Shown here: positions 33,243 through 46,500 of the stretch, piece after piece
Layout of the letters: the number at the start of each line of letters is the position of its first letter
Numbering within the stretch: position 1 is the stretch's first letter
Origin: Bolinopsis microptera
Taxonomy: Eukaryota > Ctenophora > Tentaculata > Lobata > Bolinopsidae
Assembly: GCF_026151205.1 (NCBI RefSeq)
Contig: NC_087080.1
Coordinates: 10,837,837-10,901,836 of the forward strand
Direction: 5' to 3'
DNA: 64,000 nucleotides
Translations under genes and position numbers: made by a program
Notes under the pieces: generated by a model
What the model was told of the DNA's origin: nothing
The model's input: only the letters and a program-made list of their open reading frames with translations
Database searches by the model: none

Positions 33243-34145
33243 ATGACAGTTGATGAACAGTATGATCACTTTGCGGTATTATCATCAATGCTCCCAAAGA
33301 TAATTCATCAGGAATACACTGAACAACAAGTGTCCAAGAAGTATCAACACAATCCTTCTGGTAATAAGAAACGAAAGTTGAAAGAAATTGTTAGTGAGAA
33401 AACTACAGCTGAAAGCCTTGAGGCAAATGATGAGGCAAGTAGCAAGGTAAAGAGCAAAAAAGCCAAAGTCATGAGTGTTGAAAAAGTTCAGTCACTAGAT
33501 ATATCAGAATTAAAAGAAAGGCTGCAGACAAAGATAAAGTTGGCTAAAGTTTCCAGAAATTATTCAGACTCAACTAAACTGAAAAGGAGAAAAGCAAATC
33601 GATTGCTGAAAGCCACGGAAAAGAAGGGCCAAAAGAAAACATTTGAGAAAGCAGTCAGGTTGGAAACTTCCATTCTTGATGATGACAAGAAAAAGACTAA
33701 GAGACCGTCAACAGATTTAGCTGTCACTACAAATATACAGTTCAGTAAATTTGAAACTAAAACAAAAGGTGAAGTTGATCTGCAGTCGGCAAAGAAAGGA
33801 AATAAGAAAAAGAATCTTGTCAAGATGTTAGATGAGGCTAAAAAGAAAAAGAAAGAGGTTTCCAAATTACAAAAATCAACTGATGTGAAATCTGTATCAT
33901 TGCTACAAGATAAAGCCTGGTCCAAGGCGATTGCTATGGCTAAAGGTGAAAAGCAGAAGGACAATCCAGAGCTAATTGCCAAAACTATCAAGCGCAAAGA
34001 ACATTCCAAGAAAAAATCCAATAAGGAATGGGATGTAAGAACAGGGGGACAGAAGAAACTTCAAAAGGATAAGCAGAAAAAGAGACAAGCCAATATTGAG
34101 AAACGTATCAAGGGTGGTGCAAAGGGTAAAAAACAGAAAAAGTGA
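33243..34145 (+). CDS. SURF6: SURF6-like nucleolar protein
   Basis: A 300-residue, very basic, intronless protein. The N-terminal region has several Lys/Arg tracts. The C-terminal third carries the SURF6 signature: a W.KAI.MAKGEKQKDNPELI stretch, then KTIKRKEHSKKKSNKEWD and a closing run of KQKK and KGKKQKK. SURF6 proteins (yeast Rrp14) work in the nucleolus on pre-rRNA processing and ribosome assembly, and the basic tracts fit nucleic-acid binding and nucleolar targeting. An acceptor-like TCTCTCACAG lies 10 bases before the ATG. The next gene, NUP188, starts about 400 bp downstream on the same strand, too close for much independent promoter DNA. Confidence 0.85.
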   Translation: MTVDEQYDHFAVLSSMLPKIIHQEYTEQQVSKKYQHNPSGNKKRKLKEIVSEKTTAESLEANDEASSKVKSKKAKVMSVEKVQSLDISELKERLQTKIKLAKVSRNYSDSTKLKRRKANRLLKATEKKGQKKTFEKAVRLETSILDDDKKKTKRPSTDLAVTTNIQFSKFETKTKGEVDLQSAKKGNKKKNLVKMLDEAKKKKKEVSKLQKSTDVKSVSLLQDKAWSKAIAMAKGEKQKDNPELIAKTIKRKEHSKKKSNKEWDVRTGGQKKLQKDKQKKRQANIEKRIKGGAKGKKQKK

Positions 34146-34558
34146 GACTATGGGATTTTAAAATTGTTTAAGTTATTAATTTTAGAGGTTGAGAAGTTTG
34201 AGGTTTTTCTGCATCAATAATATCATTTTTAAGAGATGTGCCTTTTCCAAAATATATTGAATGACTAATTTCTCATAATTTTTACAGTGTCATTGTAATG
34301 TGCCTTACTAACAAGGTCATTGATCTACTCTTATTAAATTTGAAAAGATATTAGACTGAGTGAAAATTCTGTCAAAGTTGTTAGACCGACTATTATTAAT
34401 TCTGTAAATTCAAGCCTCAATATTATTCTTAAAATGCTGCTTTACTTGAATTAGATACAATCATTCTACAATTTGATACTAAGGTAGATACTCATTTAGC
34501 AATCAATATGACTCGTTTATATCTCAATTCTTTTTCAGTGAAATTGTTGCTACATAGG

Positions 34559-37500
34559 ATGGATTGTATTCAGTCTTTGTGGAGGGTCCTCAATGGTAAC
34601 ACTGCAATTAGAGAAGAAGAAAGTATTCTTGCGGAACTACGGAGGAATAGAGACAGAATATTGTCGGGAGTCTCTTTTTTCAAACCTCCTTCATCTGCAA
34701 GTAAAACTAAACTTGAAAACAACAAAACCATCAAAGGAAACAAACTTGATTTCGTTAAAAAGGCATCCATTTTGTTGAATCTCGATGAAGTGCAGTGTCT
34801 TGAGATCTTTCAGATGTATCTTGCAGTGGAGTACAAGGACACCCCAGCTTCCTTTAATAATGCGTTACAAAATGTGTTAAGTCAGCAGAACTTGCTCATA
34901 CGACTTCTCCATTTTTACTTTGCAGAGCGACTGTCAAGTCTGAACTGCTTGAGCCACGTTTTGTCGCATTACAAAAACGAGGATCATCCTTTGTTCTCTG
35001 GACTAAAACAAGAAATCGAAGAAATGAACAAATCTGATATAAGACAGTCTATACTGGACCAAGTCAAGCAAATTCTTGTACCAGACTATTTTCACATAAC
35101 CGCAGAAGATGAAAATATGTTATCTGGGCACTCGATAAAGACAATTTTCAGTTCACAACTAAAAAATGAAGTTGTAGTCATTCTAAGAACACTTTTAATT
35201 TACAATCATCACTTTCCACACTCAGCTGACAGCTATCTGAATCAGTGCAGGCTACTGTTCGGGCAGTTGTTGTCCAGTTCTGATGTAATGGCCGCAGGAC
35301 TCAGTGTCATCTTGACATTTGATGGATTAGGCATGGAACACATCTTTGAACATTTTGAAAAGGTTTGATAAATTTTGCTTCCTTGCTCTAAATTATTATT
35401 TTCTGTTGTTCATATCGAATATTGTATAATTTGATTATGATAATTTGATAATTTCAGAAGACAACGATTAACATTAAAATTGGGTAAAGTGAAACAAATA
35501 TGTACAATTATCAGGACAGAGAATCATTGGAGAGCCATTACCTGGGATCAGACAACGCAGCCTACGAGAAAGTGAACGACTTGTTCAGTTCCCTACCCTG
35601 TAACAGCACCAACGCCCCTCTCTTCATATCCTGGGCGGTCCTACGGTACGCTCTAGCAACCACAAACAAGGAACAAGCTCACTCCAGATATTTAGGACAG
35701 CAGGGTTTAAAAGGGGGCGGTGTGGGCTCCTTGTTAGCCTTCCTTCAATCTCCTGCTCTCCAGTCATGTTCTGTCACCCTGCAGCTCTCCAGGATTACAG
35801 TTTATAAAGTCCTGGCAACTACTCTTACTATATTTCATGAAGATACACTGGGAGATGCCACGTCATTGGCTCAAGTTGTAAGAGAACTTTCGAGAATATT
35901 CTAAACTTATTGAATTCGTAAATCTTAAAATTATTGTGCCAATAACCTTGACATCATACTTTATCAGGGTAGTATATTTTCATATGACCAGTCCTTCTTT
36001 TCTAGATATCAGAAGTGTTGAAAGAGGATGTGTTATCTCTAGAATTCTGGGATGCTTGTGCTGAGAAGGGTGTGGGTGTGGTCCTCAGTTCGGCTGCTAG
36101 CACATTCCCACATTCCTACAAGCCCCTCACCAGTATCTGTTATAGTTTAGCTAAAAACACTGCTAGTTGTGAGAGGCTTGTACAGTTCGCTAGTTCCCTT
36201 TCGCTTTTCACCGCTGAGGTTGGTCTGATCTGGTCTATAAACTGTCAAGTCATTTTATTTTCCCTGTTATCAATTGTTTTGTTTTTAAAAGAACTGTGTA
36301 ACTCCGCCGATTTTTCAGTTTATTTACTATGAAACTAAATTTGGATAAGAAAGTTGTTGTTCTAATAACACCTTACTCAAGCCTTGCATTACGTTTCCCT
36401 ATCTCAGGTTCAAAAATCAGTTTTCAACTCGACTGTGGTTGAAACGGACGAAGATTGGCTGTACACTAACCCAGCTCCCCTAGCTCTAACACCCGGCGGG
36501 GAATTCATTGCCAAACCTAACACGCAGTGCAATCTGCGCGAAACGCGCCCTACAACTGTGATAGTGCAGTGGTTGTATGATTACAGCTTGTTTAGTTATC
36601 TTGATAACGAGTTGGCGTTCCTTTCCAAGTGGTCCGGTATGTAAACACGCTGCACGTAAATACTTAGATTTATGATCCTTTACGTGGAACTGAACTTTAG
36701 CTATTGAGGTCATACCATTTTATCGATCGTAACTTTTCAATGTTATTTTTTATTGGAAGTATTATTATATGTGAAATGTTGCTGTTCCGTTCGCGTTGGG
36801 AACAGCAATTTTCTTGAATAACACTGTAATTAATTAAAGTAATTAACACGAATTAACAGTAATTAACACAGGGACGACTACTGATCAGCACTTCTGTTGG
36901 AGACTGACAAGGTCGACTGAGATATTAAAAATAGTTTACAAACTAACTAAACATTACCCTGATGTATTTGAGGTAATAAATGGTACTCGCATAATATAAT
37001 ATATAATTAAAAGGATCTCATGTTACTATAAAGTTACTCTAAAGTAGCCAAAAAGGATAAAAACAACTGAATTTTCGCCGGTGGCACTGCATAAAACACT
37101 TTTTTTCCCCAAAATCGGGCATCCGGCAAAATCTTCGACCTCTTTGATCGTCACGTCTCGCTGAGGCTTTGTCGACAGAAATATTCATAGATTTCATAGA
37201 TTTCCTTTTCAAAAAAAACCTGGACACCCTGCAATCTCTTATATTAAAGATGATTATATCCCCAGGTACTAACCAAGACTATAGACCTGATAACAGCAAT
37301 AATACCAAAGCTGCGAACAGACACCCACACCCACGTTGAGTTTACTGCAGTTGCTCTGAAACTCATCTCTGTTATTCCTCACAAAACTGGATGGAATGCA
37401 CTCTACAAGATCAACTTCTTACCTCGGGTCAGTAAAGTTGGGAGATTCCAGGAAATTTGGAATGTTGTCCAGACTTTTTGTCGTTGTTAGAGTGTTTGTA

Positions 37501-40500
37501 TCTAGTGAGCTAAAATCTTAATACTTCATAATTTATACGTATCTTGATTCTTGACACTGAATTCTCTTCTTTTTACTCTCTTTAAATTTCTATTAATTCT
37601 TCAGTCATAACATATTACATTCTAAATCAAACGGTTTCTCAAAAACAAGTAACCCCTCTTTTAGAGTGACCCCTCTTCTAACCCCTCTTTCAGAGTGACC
37701 CCTCTTATAATCCCTCTTTTAGAGTGACAACACGTTAGCAGCCTGGGAGGGTTTGTACACAGAGATACTAAATTACTACGAACGACCCAACACCTTGTTT
37801 CCAGTCACTATAGCTCTGTTGAAACTCCTGAAGAGAGCTTGTGAGGATGCAGAGTTTGTTAAAAACGATCAGTACCTAACCGAGGTATATATGTTTGAGT
37901 CACGTGTTTAGATAGTTTAAGTTCAGCATAGATCTCCTCAGAAATATCTCGCTAATAATAGTGCGGAAAAAAAAAACTAACTTGTCAAATCTATAATTCC
38001 TGTGAAACGAAACTAACTTATGAAATCTCCACCAGGGCGTACTGATACTGCTGTACGTGTTGAGGGATGTGTTTTGTGGAATCCAGAAGTGGAGGTTTGA
38101 GAACGCTCTTGTCAAGCTCAAGATGTGCAAGTCCATTCTTGTTGTCATCGCTAAAGTTATGAAAATCTACAATGAGGCTCAGGTAGGAATGTAGTGGGAT
38201 TTAGATCTGTCTTTAAGTGTTCAAAGTTTGTATTATTTTATGATGATCATGAACTAATACGCAGAGACACTCGCTATCTTAGTACATACTGTATTTTAGT
38301 TGTATTTCAGTATTTGTTCAGTAGTATTTCAGTAGTATTTCAGTGGTATTTTAGTCGTATTTTATTAGAGTACAGTAATTTCCAAACTATTTCCTTATCT
38401 CGGTAGGAAGAACGCCAAGAATGCAAAGCTCCGTTAATGACGCTGATAGAAGAGCACATGTTACCAGCCCTCCACACTGGCCCCGCCCACCACACTCTGT
38501 TAAACATCGTGTCCTGGTGCTCCGCTCTCGATAATCTCAATGTGAGTTATGTCATATGTGTGGAATGTGTAAATTTGAGATTCGTTGTATTATTGAATAA
38601 ATTCCTTATTTTAAACACACGTGATACCTACTGTTTCCTCACGTGGTATGCTTATTATTACAATGAGTATATTGTACTCTTGTTATGGTTATTCCTGTTT
38701 GTTTGCCGCATTTAGTAGGTACCATATAAAGCTTGGTACGTAGCATAGAGCGATAAGAAATAAATCATTGTGTTTGGTTAAACATATTATAATGGTGTTT
38801 TTCAGGTTGAAGAGTATGTCCAGAGGAAGGTATGCTCGGTGGTTAGCCACACTCTCACAGTTCTCTCTCTTGTTATCAAGCTCTCTCCTGCCAACTCAGG
38901 TACTTGTGGACCTTTATCACGTGACCTTCATTTTATCACGTGACCTTCATTTTATAGCGTGACCTTCATTTTATCATTGCCAATTTATATATTTTTTGTC
39001 ACTTTTAATAAGTCTTTTGAAGAAGAGTTGCGAGGAGTAGATGTGCAATAACTTTTATTTGGGATGAAAATCATAAAGACTTTTTTAAATGCGGAAAAAA
39101 TATATTTTTTGTCATCATTGGTTACATGCTACTAAATTGACACGAAATCATAATATGGTAGTTGATATTCATTAACACCACTTTTAAGTTGGGACTAACC
39201 CAAAAAATCAAAATTAACATTCCAAAAATAAAACTAAGAAATAGTTAATAAAATTGCTAATAGTCCATTATGAGCAGACAGGCACTTAGGTACATCACAG
39301 TAGTCCCATCTTTTATCAGGATTGGTTGTGTAGCACCAAGCTCCCGCCTCCCATAGGTTCGTTGTCAGGATTTCTGCAGTAATTATGGTCACCCAGACCG
39401 CTGTTGGGATAGTTATCCTCTGTTCTGCTGTGAGCATGAGGATTATGCTCCGTCCATTTCATGCAAGCTTCTCCTGAAACAGTTTCTTCAATACTACCCC
39501 TATAATCCTTCTGCAAGCAATCCCAACAATCCTTTTTGGCAAGAGTTTATGGGCAATTAGGAACATCACAATAATCCCATCGTTTATCAGGATTGGTTGT
39601 GTAGCACCAAGCTCCGGCGGGTTCGTTGTCTGGATTCCTGCAATAATTGTGGTTTCCAAGTCCTGCTTCTGGGTAGTTTCCTTCGGTGCGGCTATGTTCC
39701 TGAGGATACTGTTCCGTCCATTTCTGGCATTGTTCACCTGATTCTGTTACTTGTAGTGGTCCTCTATAGTCCTTCTGCAGACCGTCCCAGCATTTATCCT
39801 CAGTGCATGAAGGGACAGGACAGTAGTCCCATCTTTGTAACGGATTGGTTGTGTAGCACCACGCTCCCATAGGTTCGTTGTCAGGATTCCTGCAGTAATT
39901 ATGGTCACCCAGGCCGCTGTTTGGATAATTTTTCTCTGTTCTGCTGTGTTCATGAGGATTCTGTTCCGTCCATTTCATGCAAGTATCTCCTGAGATGGTT
40001 TCTTTAACACCACCCCTATAGTCCTTCTGCAATGAATCCCAACAATCCTTTTTGGCAAGAGTTGATGGGCACTTAGGAACATCACAGTAATCCCATCGTT
40101 TATCAGGATTGGTTGTGTAGCACCAAGCTCCGGCGGGTTCGTTGTCTGGATTCCTGCAATAGTTGTGGTTTCCAAGTCCTGCTTCTGGGTAGTTTTCTTC
40201 GGTGCGGCTATGTTCCTGAGGATACTGTTCCGTCCATTTCTGGCATTGTTCACCTGATTCTGTTACTTGTAGTGGTCCTCTATAGTCCTTCTGCAGACCG
40301 TCCCAGCATTTATCCTCAGTGCATGAAGGGACAGGACAGTAGTCCCATCTTTGTAGAGGATTTGTTGTGTAGCACCAAGCTCCATTAGGTTCGTTGTCAG
40401 GATTTCTGCAGTAATTATGGTCACCCAGGCCGCTGTTTGGATAGTTTTCCTCTGTTCTGCTGTGAGCATGAGGATTCTGATCCGTCCATTTCATGCAAGT

Positions 40501-43500
40501 TTCTCCTGAGATGGTTTCTTTAATACTACCTCTATAATCCTTCTGCAACCCATTCCAGCCAGACCAGCAAACGTCTATGCTGTTAACATAACAAGACAAG
40601 ATCACTGTAGCAAGTAATACTTTCATCTTTTTCTCACCCTTCCACGAATTATTTCATCCTAAGGTAGATGTTGTTCTGGTTAGCAGGCAGTAAAAGAGTA
40701 ATTTAACACAATCTGTGTACCCTTTGGATTCGGCAAAAATAGGAATTTTTTCCAGAAAAAGTATTTTATTGAAATTGCGTCACCAAAATAGCAACAGAAT
40801 TACAAACTCTTTCTGTACTGCTGGGTAATTTAAAATTCAAATAACCACTTGAAAGAAGTTAACATATCAAACACTGGGAATCGGGTTTTCATCAAGTACA
40901 AGGACAAATAAAAAGGAAAACTTTGAAAAAATTTCGACTCCAAGTAATTCTCGATATGTACCTCTGATGACAGAGCTCCAGTAATCGACCGGGACATGAT
41001 TTTAGGCCTGACCGGGACCGGGACCGGGACCGGGACCAAGAATCCTGAATTGACCGGGACCGGGACCAGGATCAAAAATCAGCATTTGACCAGGACCGGG
41101 ACCGGGATGAAAAATGTGACTTGACCGTGACCAGGACCAGGATAGGTCAAAATTGCCGATCCCGGTACCGGGATTTCCGGTACCGGGAATCCCGGAAGAT
41201 TACTGGTTAATTCATGATCATAATTTATTACTCAAACTTGTTTAGTAATAAACATAAAATCACAGTGAATGAAATTATGTAAAAGATCCCGGTCAAAATC
41301 CCGGCAAATTTGAGTGATTGACTGGGACCAGGATCGGGACCAAGAATCCTGAATTAACCGGGACCGGGATCATAAATCAGCATTTGACCGGGACCGGGAC
41401 TGGGGTAGCTCAAAATTGCCAATCCCGGTCGATTACTGCAGAGCTACCGCCTGTATTCCGAGATTGCAATACAAGGGGGAAGCCTCTAGTCCAAAATCGT
41501 GTATCAAGAGGTAGGTACTACTAATAGGTACGGACTTCAGTAAAGTAAACCGAAAAAAATATGCTTGGCTCATAATGATCAGGGTAGCATAAATCGTGGA
41601 AAATGATTGGTTTCTAGGAATCAACTTTCACAAGCTTTCTTAACCCACTCGTCTGCTGACGTAACATTGTTAGCTAAAAACGTCCCTAAAACTTGACACT
41701 AGACATAAAGTTGACCACTAGACATGATATAAAACTTAACCTCTACTTAACCTCACCAACCTTGACTACTAGACACCCCAATCAATGTATGGAAAACTGC
41801 AAACATTCACATGACGACGACTTACCCCATTTGGTAAATAAAATAATGTGTTAGGCATAAGGCTAGTTAGGAGTTAATTTGTTAAGTGACATTGAATCAT
41901 GAGATTTGGAACCATGAGAACACCGATCAATTGTTAAGACAATCTATACGGACAACAGCTCATGAGGCCGAGGGTAAAGGACATATTTCTACAAACATAG
42001 TGATCAGGAGTGTCTGCTTAATACTCGGACGATGAGCCCTCGGCTCGGTCCCCACAAAAGATAATCTTCAGAGTTAACTTAGTTAAGACTCATGGTCAGT
42101 CTATAAAACACACGAAAAGCAGTGTGCTCCATACCCCTTAGTCTCCACCTTTGTTATCAAAACACGTGATTCGATCACGTGATGCTATCTCATTGTAAAC
42201 AGGGTTTATTCGTTTAATTACGTCTAGTATGGTATTAACACAAGTTAACTAATAATATTATGTATATGACTATGAGTACAGATTCGAAGTGGAACATAGA
42301 GTTCCGTTCTGGCGAGCTGGGAGGAACTTTCGAGATCGTCTGGAAGGGCTGATCTAAAAGCAAGCACTGGTCAGTATTTATAGCTAATCTAACTAGACTA
42401 ACAAGCTAGTTAACGATTTTCGCAGCGTTTTTGCCTAGTTTGGCATTTCGCTGCACCGCGATTTTTGGCCTAAATAATCGCGATTTTCTTTTGTCCTTGA
42501 TCAAGTATAAGAAATAAAGGATACCAACTAAATTAACACGTTTATGAGGTAGAAATTAATACATCAATCACTCTGGGCATCAACTAATTATTGTCAGATG
42601 TTGAAAAGTTTAAAATCATGGATAAAACGAGCATAGAATTAGCAGGAATCGACCAGGATTCCCGGTACCGGGAATCCTGGTACCGGGATTGGCAATTTTG
42701 AGCTATCCCGGTCCCGGTCCCGGACCCCGGTCCCGGTCAAATGCTGATTTATGATCCCGGTCCCGGTCCCGGTTAATTCGGGATTCTTGGTCCCGTTCCC
42801 GGTCAATCGACCGGGATCTTTTACATAATTTCATTCACTGTGATTTTAAGTTTTTCCTTTCATTCATTGTGAATTTCATCTTTAAACATCCTCTGAGCCA
42901 AATAAAACAATGTTTAAAATCGCTAAACAAGTTTGAGTAATAAATTATGATCATGAATTAACCATTAATCGACCGGAATTCCCGGTACCGGGAATTCCGG
43001 TACCGGGATTGTCAATTTTGAGCTATCCCAGTCCGGGTCCCGGTCCCGGTCAAGTCACATTTTTCATCCCGGTCCCGGTCAAATACTGATTTATGATCCC
43101 GGTCCCGGTTAATTCAGGATTCTTGGTCCCAGTCCCGGTCCTGGTCAGGCCTGAAATCATGTCCCGGTCGATTCCTGACAATTAGAAAAGATTCAGTTGG
43201 GCATCATGTATGATTATACGCTGATAACCTACCAAACACTGATGCCGTTAAAAAAAGTGTCTACGAAATTAGAGCAATGAACAGATAGGCTGATAACACT
43301 TATTCGACCAACTGAAATCGCTCATCAGTACGACCAGCATGGCACACAGCAATAATTAAACTTTCCTATGGCATTAACATTTTGAAGCGAGATAAAAAAC
43401 TCACGAATTATGGCATGGACCAATCTGAAAGAATTACCAAAAACTAATCAAGTTATCAATTATATTGCAATTGTAAATTTTAAACCGGTTTGCGGCAAAC

Positions 43501-46500
43501 CGTTTGCCCTCTTTCTTGGTCCCCAGTTAAATCCACGAATAATTTCATCCTAAGGTAAATGTTATTCTGGTTAGCAGCTAGTAAAAGAGTATATCACAAC
43601 CCGTGTACTTTTTCGGAAAAAATAGGAATTTTATTCCAGAAAACGTATTATATTGAAATCGCTGGGTTATTTAAAATTTAAACAAATAATCATTACACAA
43701 ATTTCTTTCACATTACACACATTTCTTTCTGTAGTACGTTTGTCCACTCTTATCTGTATGTAGATAACAGCTAAATTGCATGTGCTTGTGACGTGGACTG
43801 TGGTAACTAACTACGACTGACAGACTGAGGCTAGGCGGTACGGGAATAGCTCTAAAGTGGTTTGAGTCATACCTAAGTGATAGAAGCCAATATGTAGCAA
43901 TAAACAATTCACATTCGTCCCACAAGCTTATTGTACATGGTGTTCCACAAGGGAGCATACTAGGTCCCTTACTTTTCGTCATATACATCAACGATCTTCC
44001 CGGTATTTCTAACATGATGGTAAAATTCATACTTTACGCAGACGATGCAAATATCATTATTAACGGTTCCAATGTCCAAGAACTAATGCTAAGGGTCAAC
44101 CAATTAACGGAAACATTATCACGGTGGGTTAATAGCAACGCCCAACGGTTTAGCACTAAATCTAAAAAAGACGTGTTATATGATTTTTTCGAAAAAGCGC
44201 ATAGAACCATCATTGATTAAAGTACAAATAGAAAATACTGTATTAGAACGTAAAACTGAAGCCCGGTTTCTTGGTGTAATTGTAGATGAAAAGCTTAACT
44301 GGAGTAACCACATAAAAGCACTGAGGAGCAAGATGTCAAGATTTATTGGGGTGATGTACAGGATAAAACATAAATTGCCATTGAAGGCCCGTTTACAGTT
44401 TTTCCAAAGTTTTGTTCAGTCCCATTTAAACTTCTGCTCACTTGTCTGGGGATTTGCTTCAAAATCTCTTATAGAATCTCTTTTTGCTAAACAAAAACAA
44501 GGTATGAGGGCAGTTATGGCCGGAAATGTGAACTACTACTACAAGGACGGAAAACTGCCAGAGCACACAAAACTAGCATTTAAAGAACACGAGGTCTTAA
44601 CCGTTCAAGGGGTTATCGTTAAAAACGCACTTATTTTACTGCACAAAGTTCGAAATATGTCTAGTTTGTTACCTAAATCGATTTCAGAACTTTTCCCTCC
44701 TAACACACCCAAACAAGGAACGACACACGAACAAAACTTAGACTGGTTATCAATTTACTCACAGACTGACCTGAGCTGAGATCTAGCATCTTTTATAAAG
44801 GCCCAATGCTCGCTATTTCAGAGCATAACACTCGCATTACATGCCCATCCAGTATATTTTCTATCAACATATATAAGAATTCGTCAAAAAAAGTACTACT
44901 AGACTTGCAAAGTGCTGGCTGCAACGATGAATGGCCACCATTTTTACTCCACAACCTACCTGGATTACGTAAATCACAAAGAACATAGTCAATAATCACT
45001 CAAAACTACAGCTCAAATTAACAATCTGAATCAGGACAACATTTCAAACCACCTGCCATTCTAACAGCACATTCCTTATTTCACTGCCACTGCGCATTTC
45101 TACACTGATAACACACCTTACTGCGTTGAGGCAGCATCATAAAGTTACATACATGTTACATGGTAAGGTCTCCTCCTAGTCGTTGGAGTGGCCTGCATCA
45201 CACACATCGCGTTGGCGGCGTAACATATGTCTCCACTGTACTCGGTTGGTAGCCAAAGCTTCTGTTGTGTCGTTGTCGATGTTTTCATTATTTGTTTAAT
45301 TGAATTGTAAACTTAGCAGCATCTTCGAGTGCGCAGGACTTCCAGTTCTTACGGGGTCTGCCCCTTGACCTCTTTCCATAGTTTGGCTTCCAGTTCAACA
45401 GAAACCTCGGTAGTCTAGAGTCTGGCATTCTAACTACATACGTAGCCTGGCAGCACTGATGAAAGTCTCAACTGACTTGATGCCAGCCCTCCTAAGAACT
45501 TCGTCGTTGGTTACATGAAAGAACCATTTAATCCTAAGAATCCTTCTCAAGGAGGTTTGATGGAAAACCTCGAAACGTTTCATCTGCTTTTTGGTGGTGT
45601 TCCAGACTTCAGCTCCATAGAACAAGATGGTGAGGACAGCAGCCCTATAGATCCTGATCTTGGTTGGAGTCTTTATAGTTCTGCTATTCCAAATGTTCCA
45701 GAGCTGATGAAAGGCGCCATTAGCCTTCTGGATACGGACATCCAGGTCTCTGTTGATTGCCCCATCCCCACTAATAGTTGCACCCAGGTAGACAAAGTTG
45801 CTAACCTGCTCGACGGGTTCACCCTCAACCGACAGCTCAATACAATCATCCTTGATGAAAGGTCGCTGGGAGGCGCACTTGCTTACAGCCATGCATTGGG
45901 TCTTCTTTGCATTTATTCTGAGCCCAGCGTAGGAGCTGTAATGAACTAATAGATCAGTTGATTCCTGTAGGCCTTCCCCTGAGTTGTCCATAATAGCCAT
46001 GTCATCAGCATAATCGGTGTCCAGAATGACCTTTTCCTCGACCGTCTTCATCTCTTTCTGCAGCACTGCGCCTTGACTGATGATCTTGTTGGTCTCAGCC
46101 AGAAATGCAGAAAAGTTTAGGCAGAAATTAAAGACAGGAGGTGCTTGAATGTCACCCTGACCTGTGCCTGAGTTAACATCAAACCAGTCTGTCAGCTCCC
46201 CATTAACCCTCACGGCACTCATGGTACCCCCAAAAAATGACTGAAATATTCTGACATATTTTTCAGGCAGCCCATAGTGTCTCATACTGCACCAAATTAA
46301 GTCCCTTCTGATAGAATCGAACGCTGCCTTGAAATCCACAAAATTAATGTGGGGGGGGGGGGGGGGTTTAAGATAGGCAACCGATATTGACAGTGTTTAG
46401 GTCGCTCCTCCAACTAACTGTGGTGCTTACCGTCCGAACATGAACAGAATATTAACCTTAGTAATATGTCGGTTGAACTGCGGAGATGAGTACAGTATTA

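Noticed and set aside
45515-45949. A 144-codon plus-strand frame
   Set aside because: It is the opposite strand of the reverse transcriptase fragment at 45300-46345.
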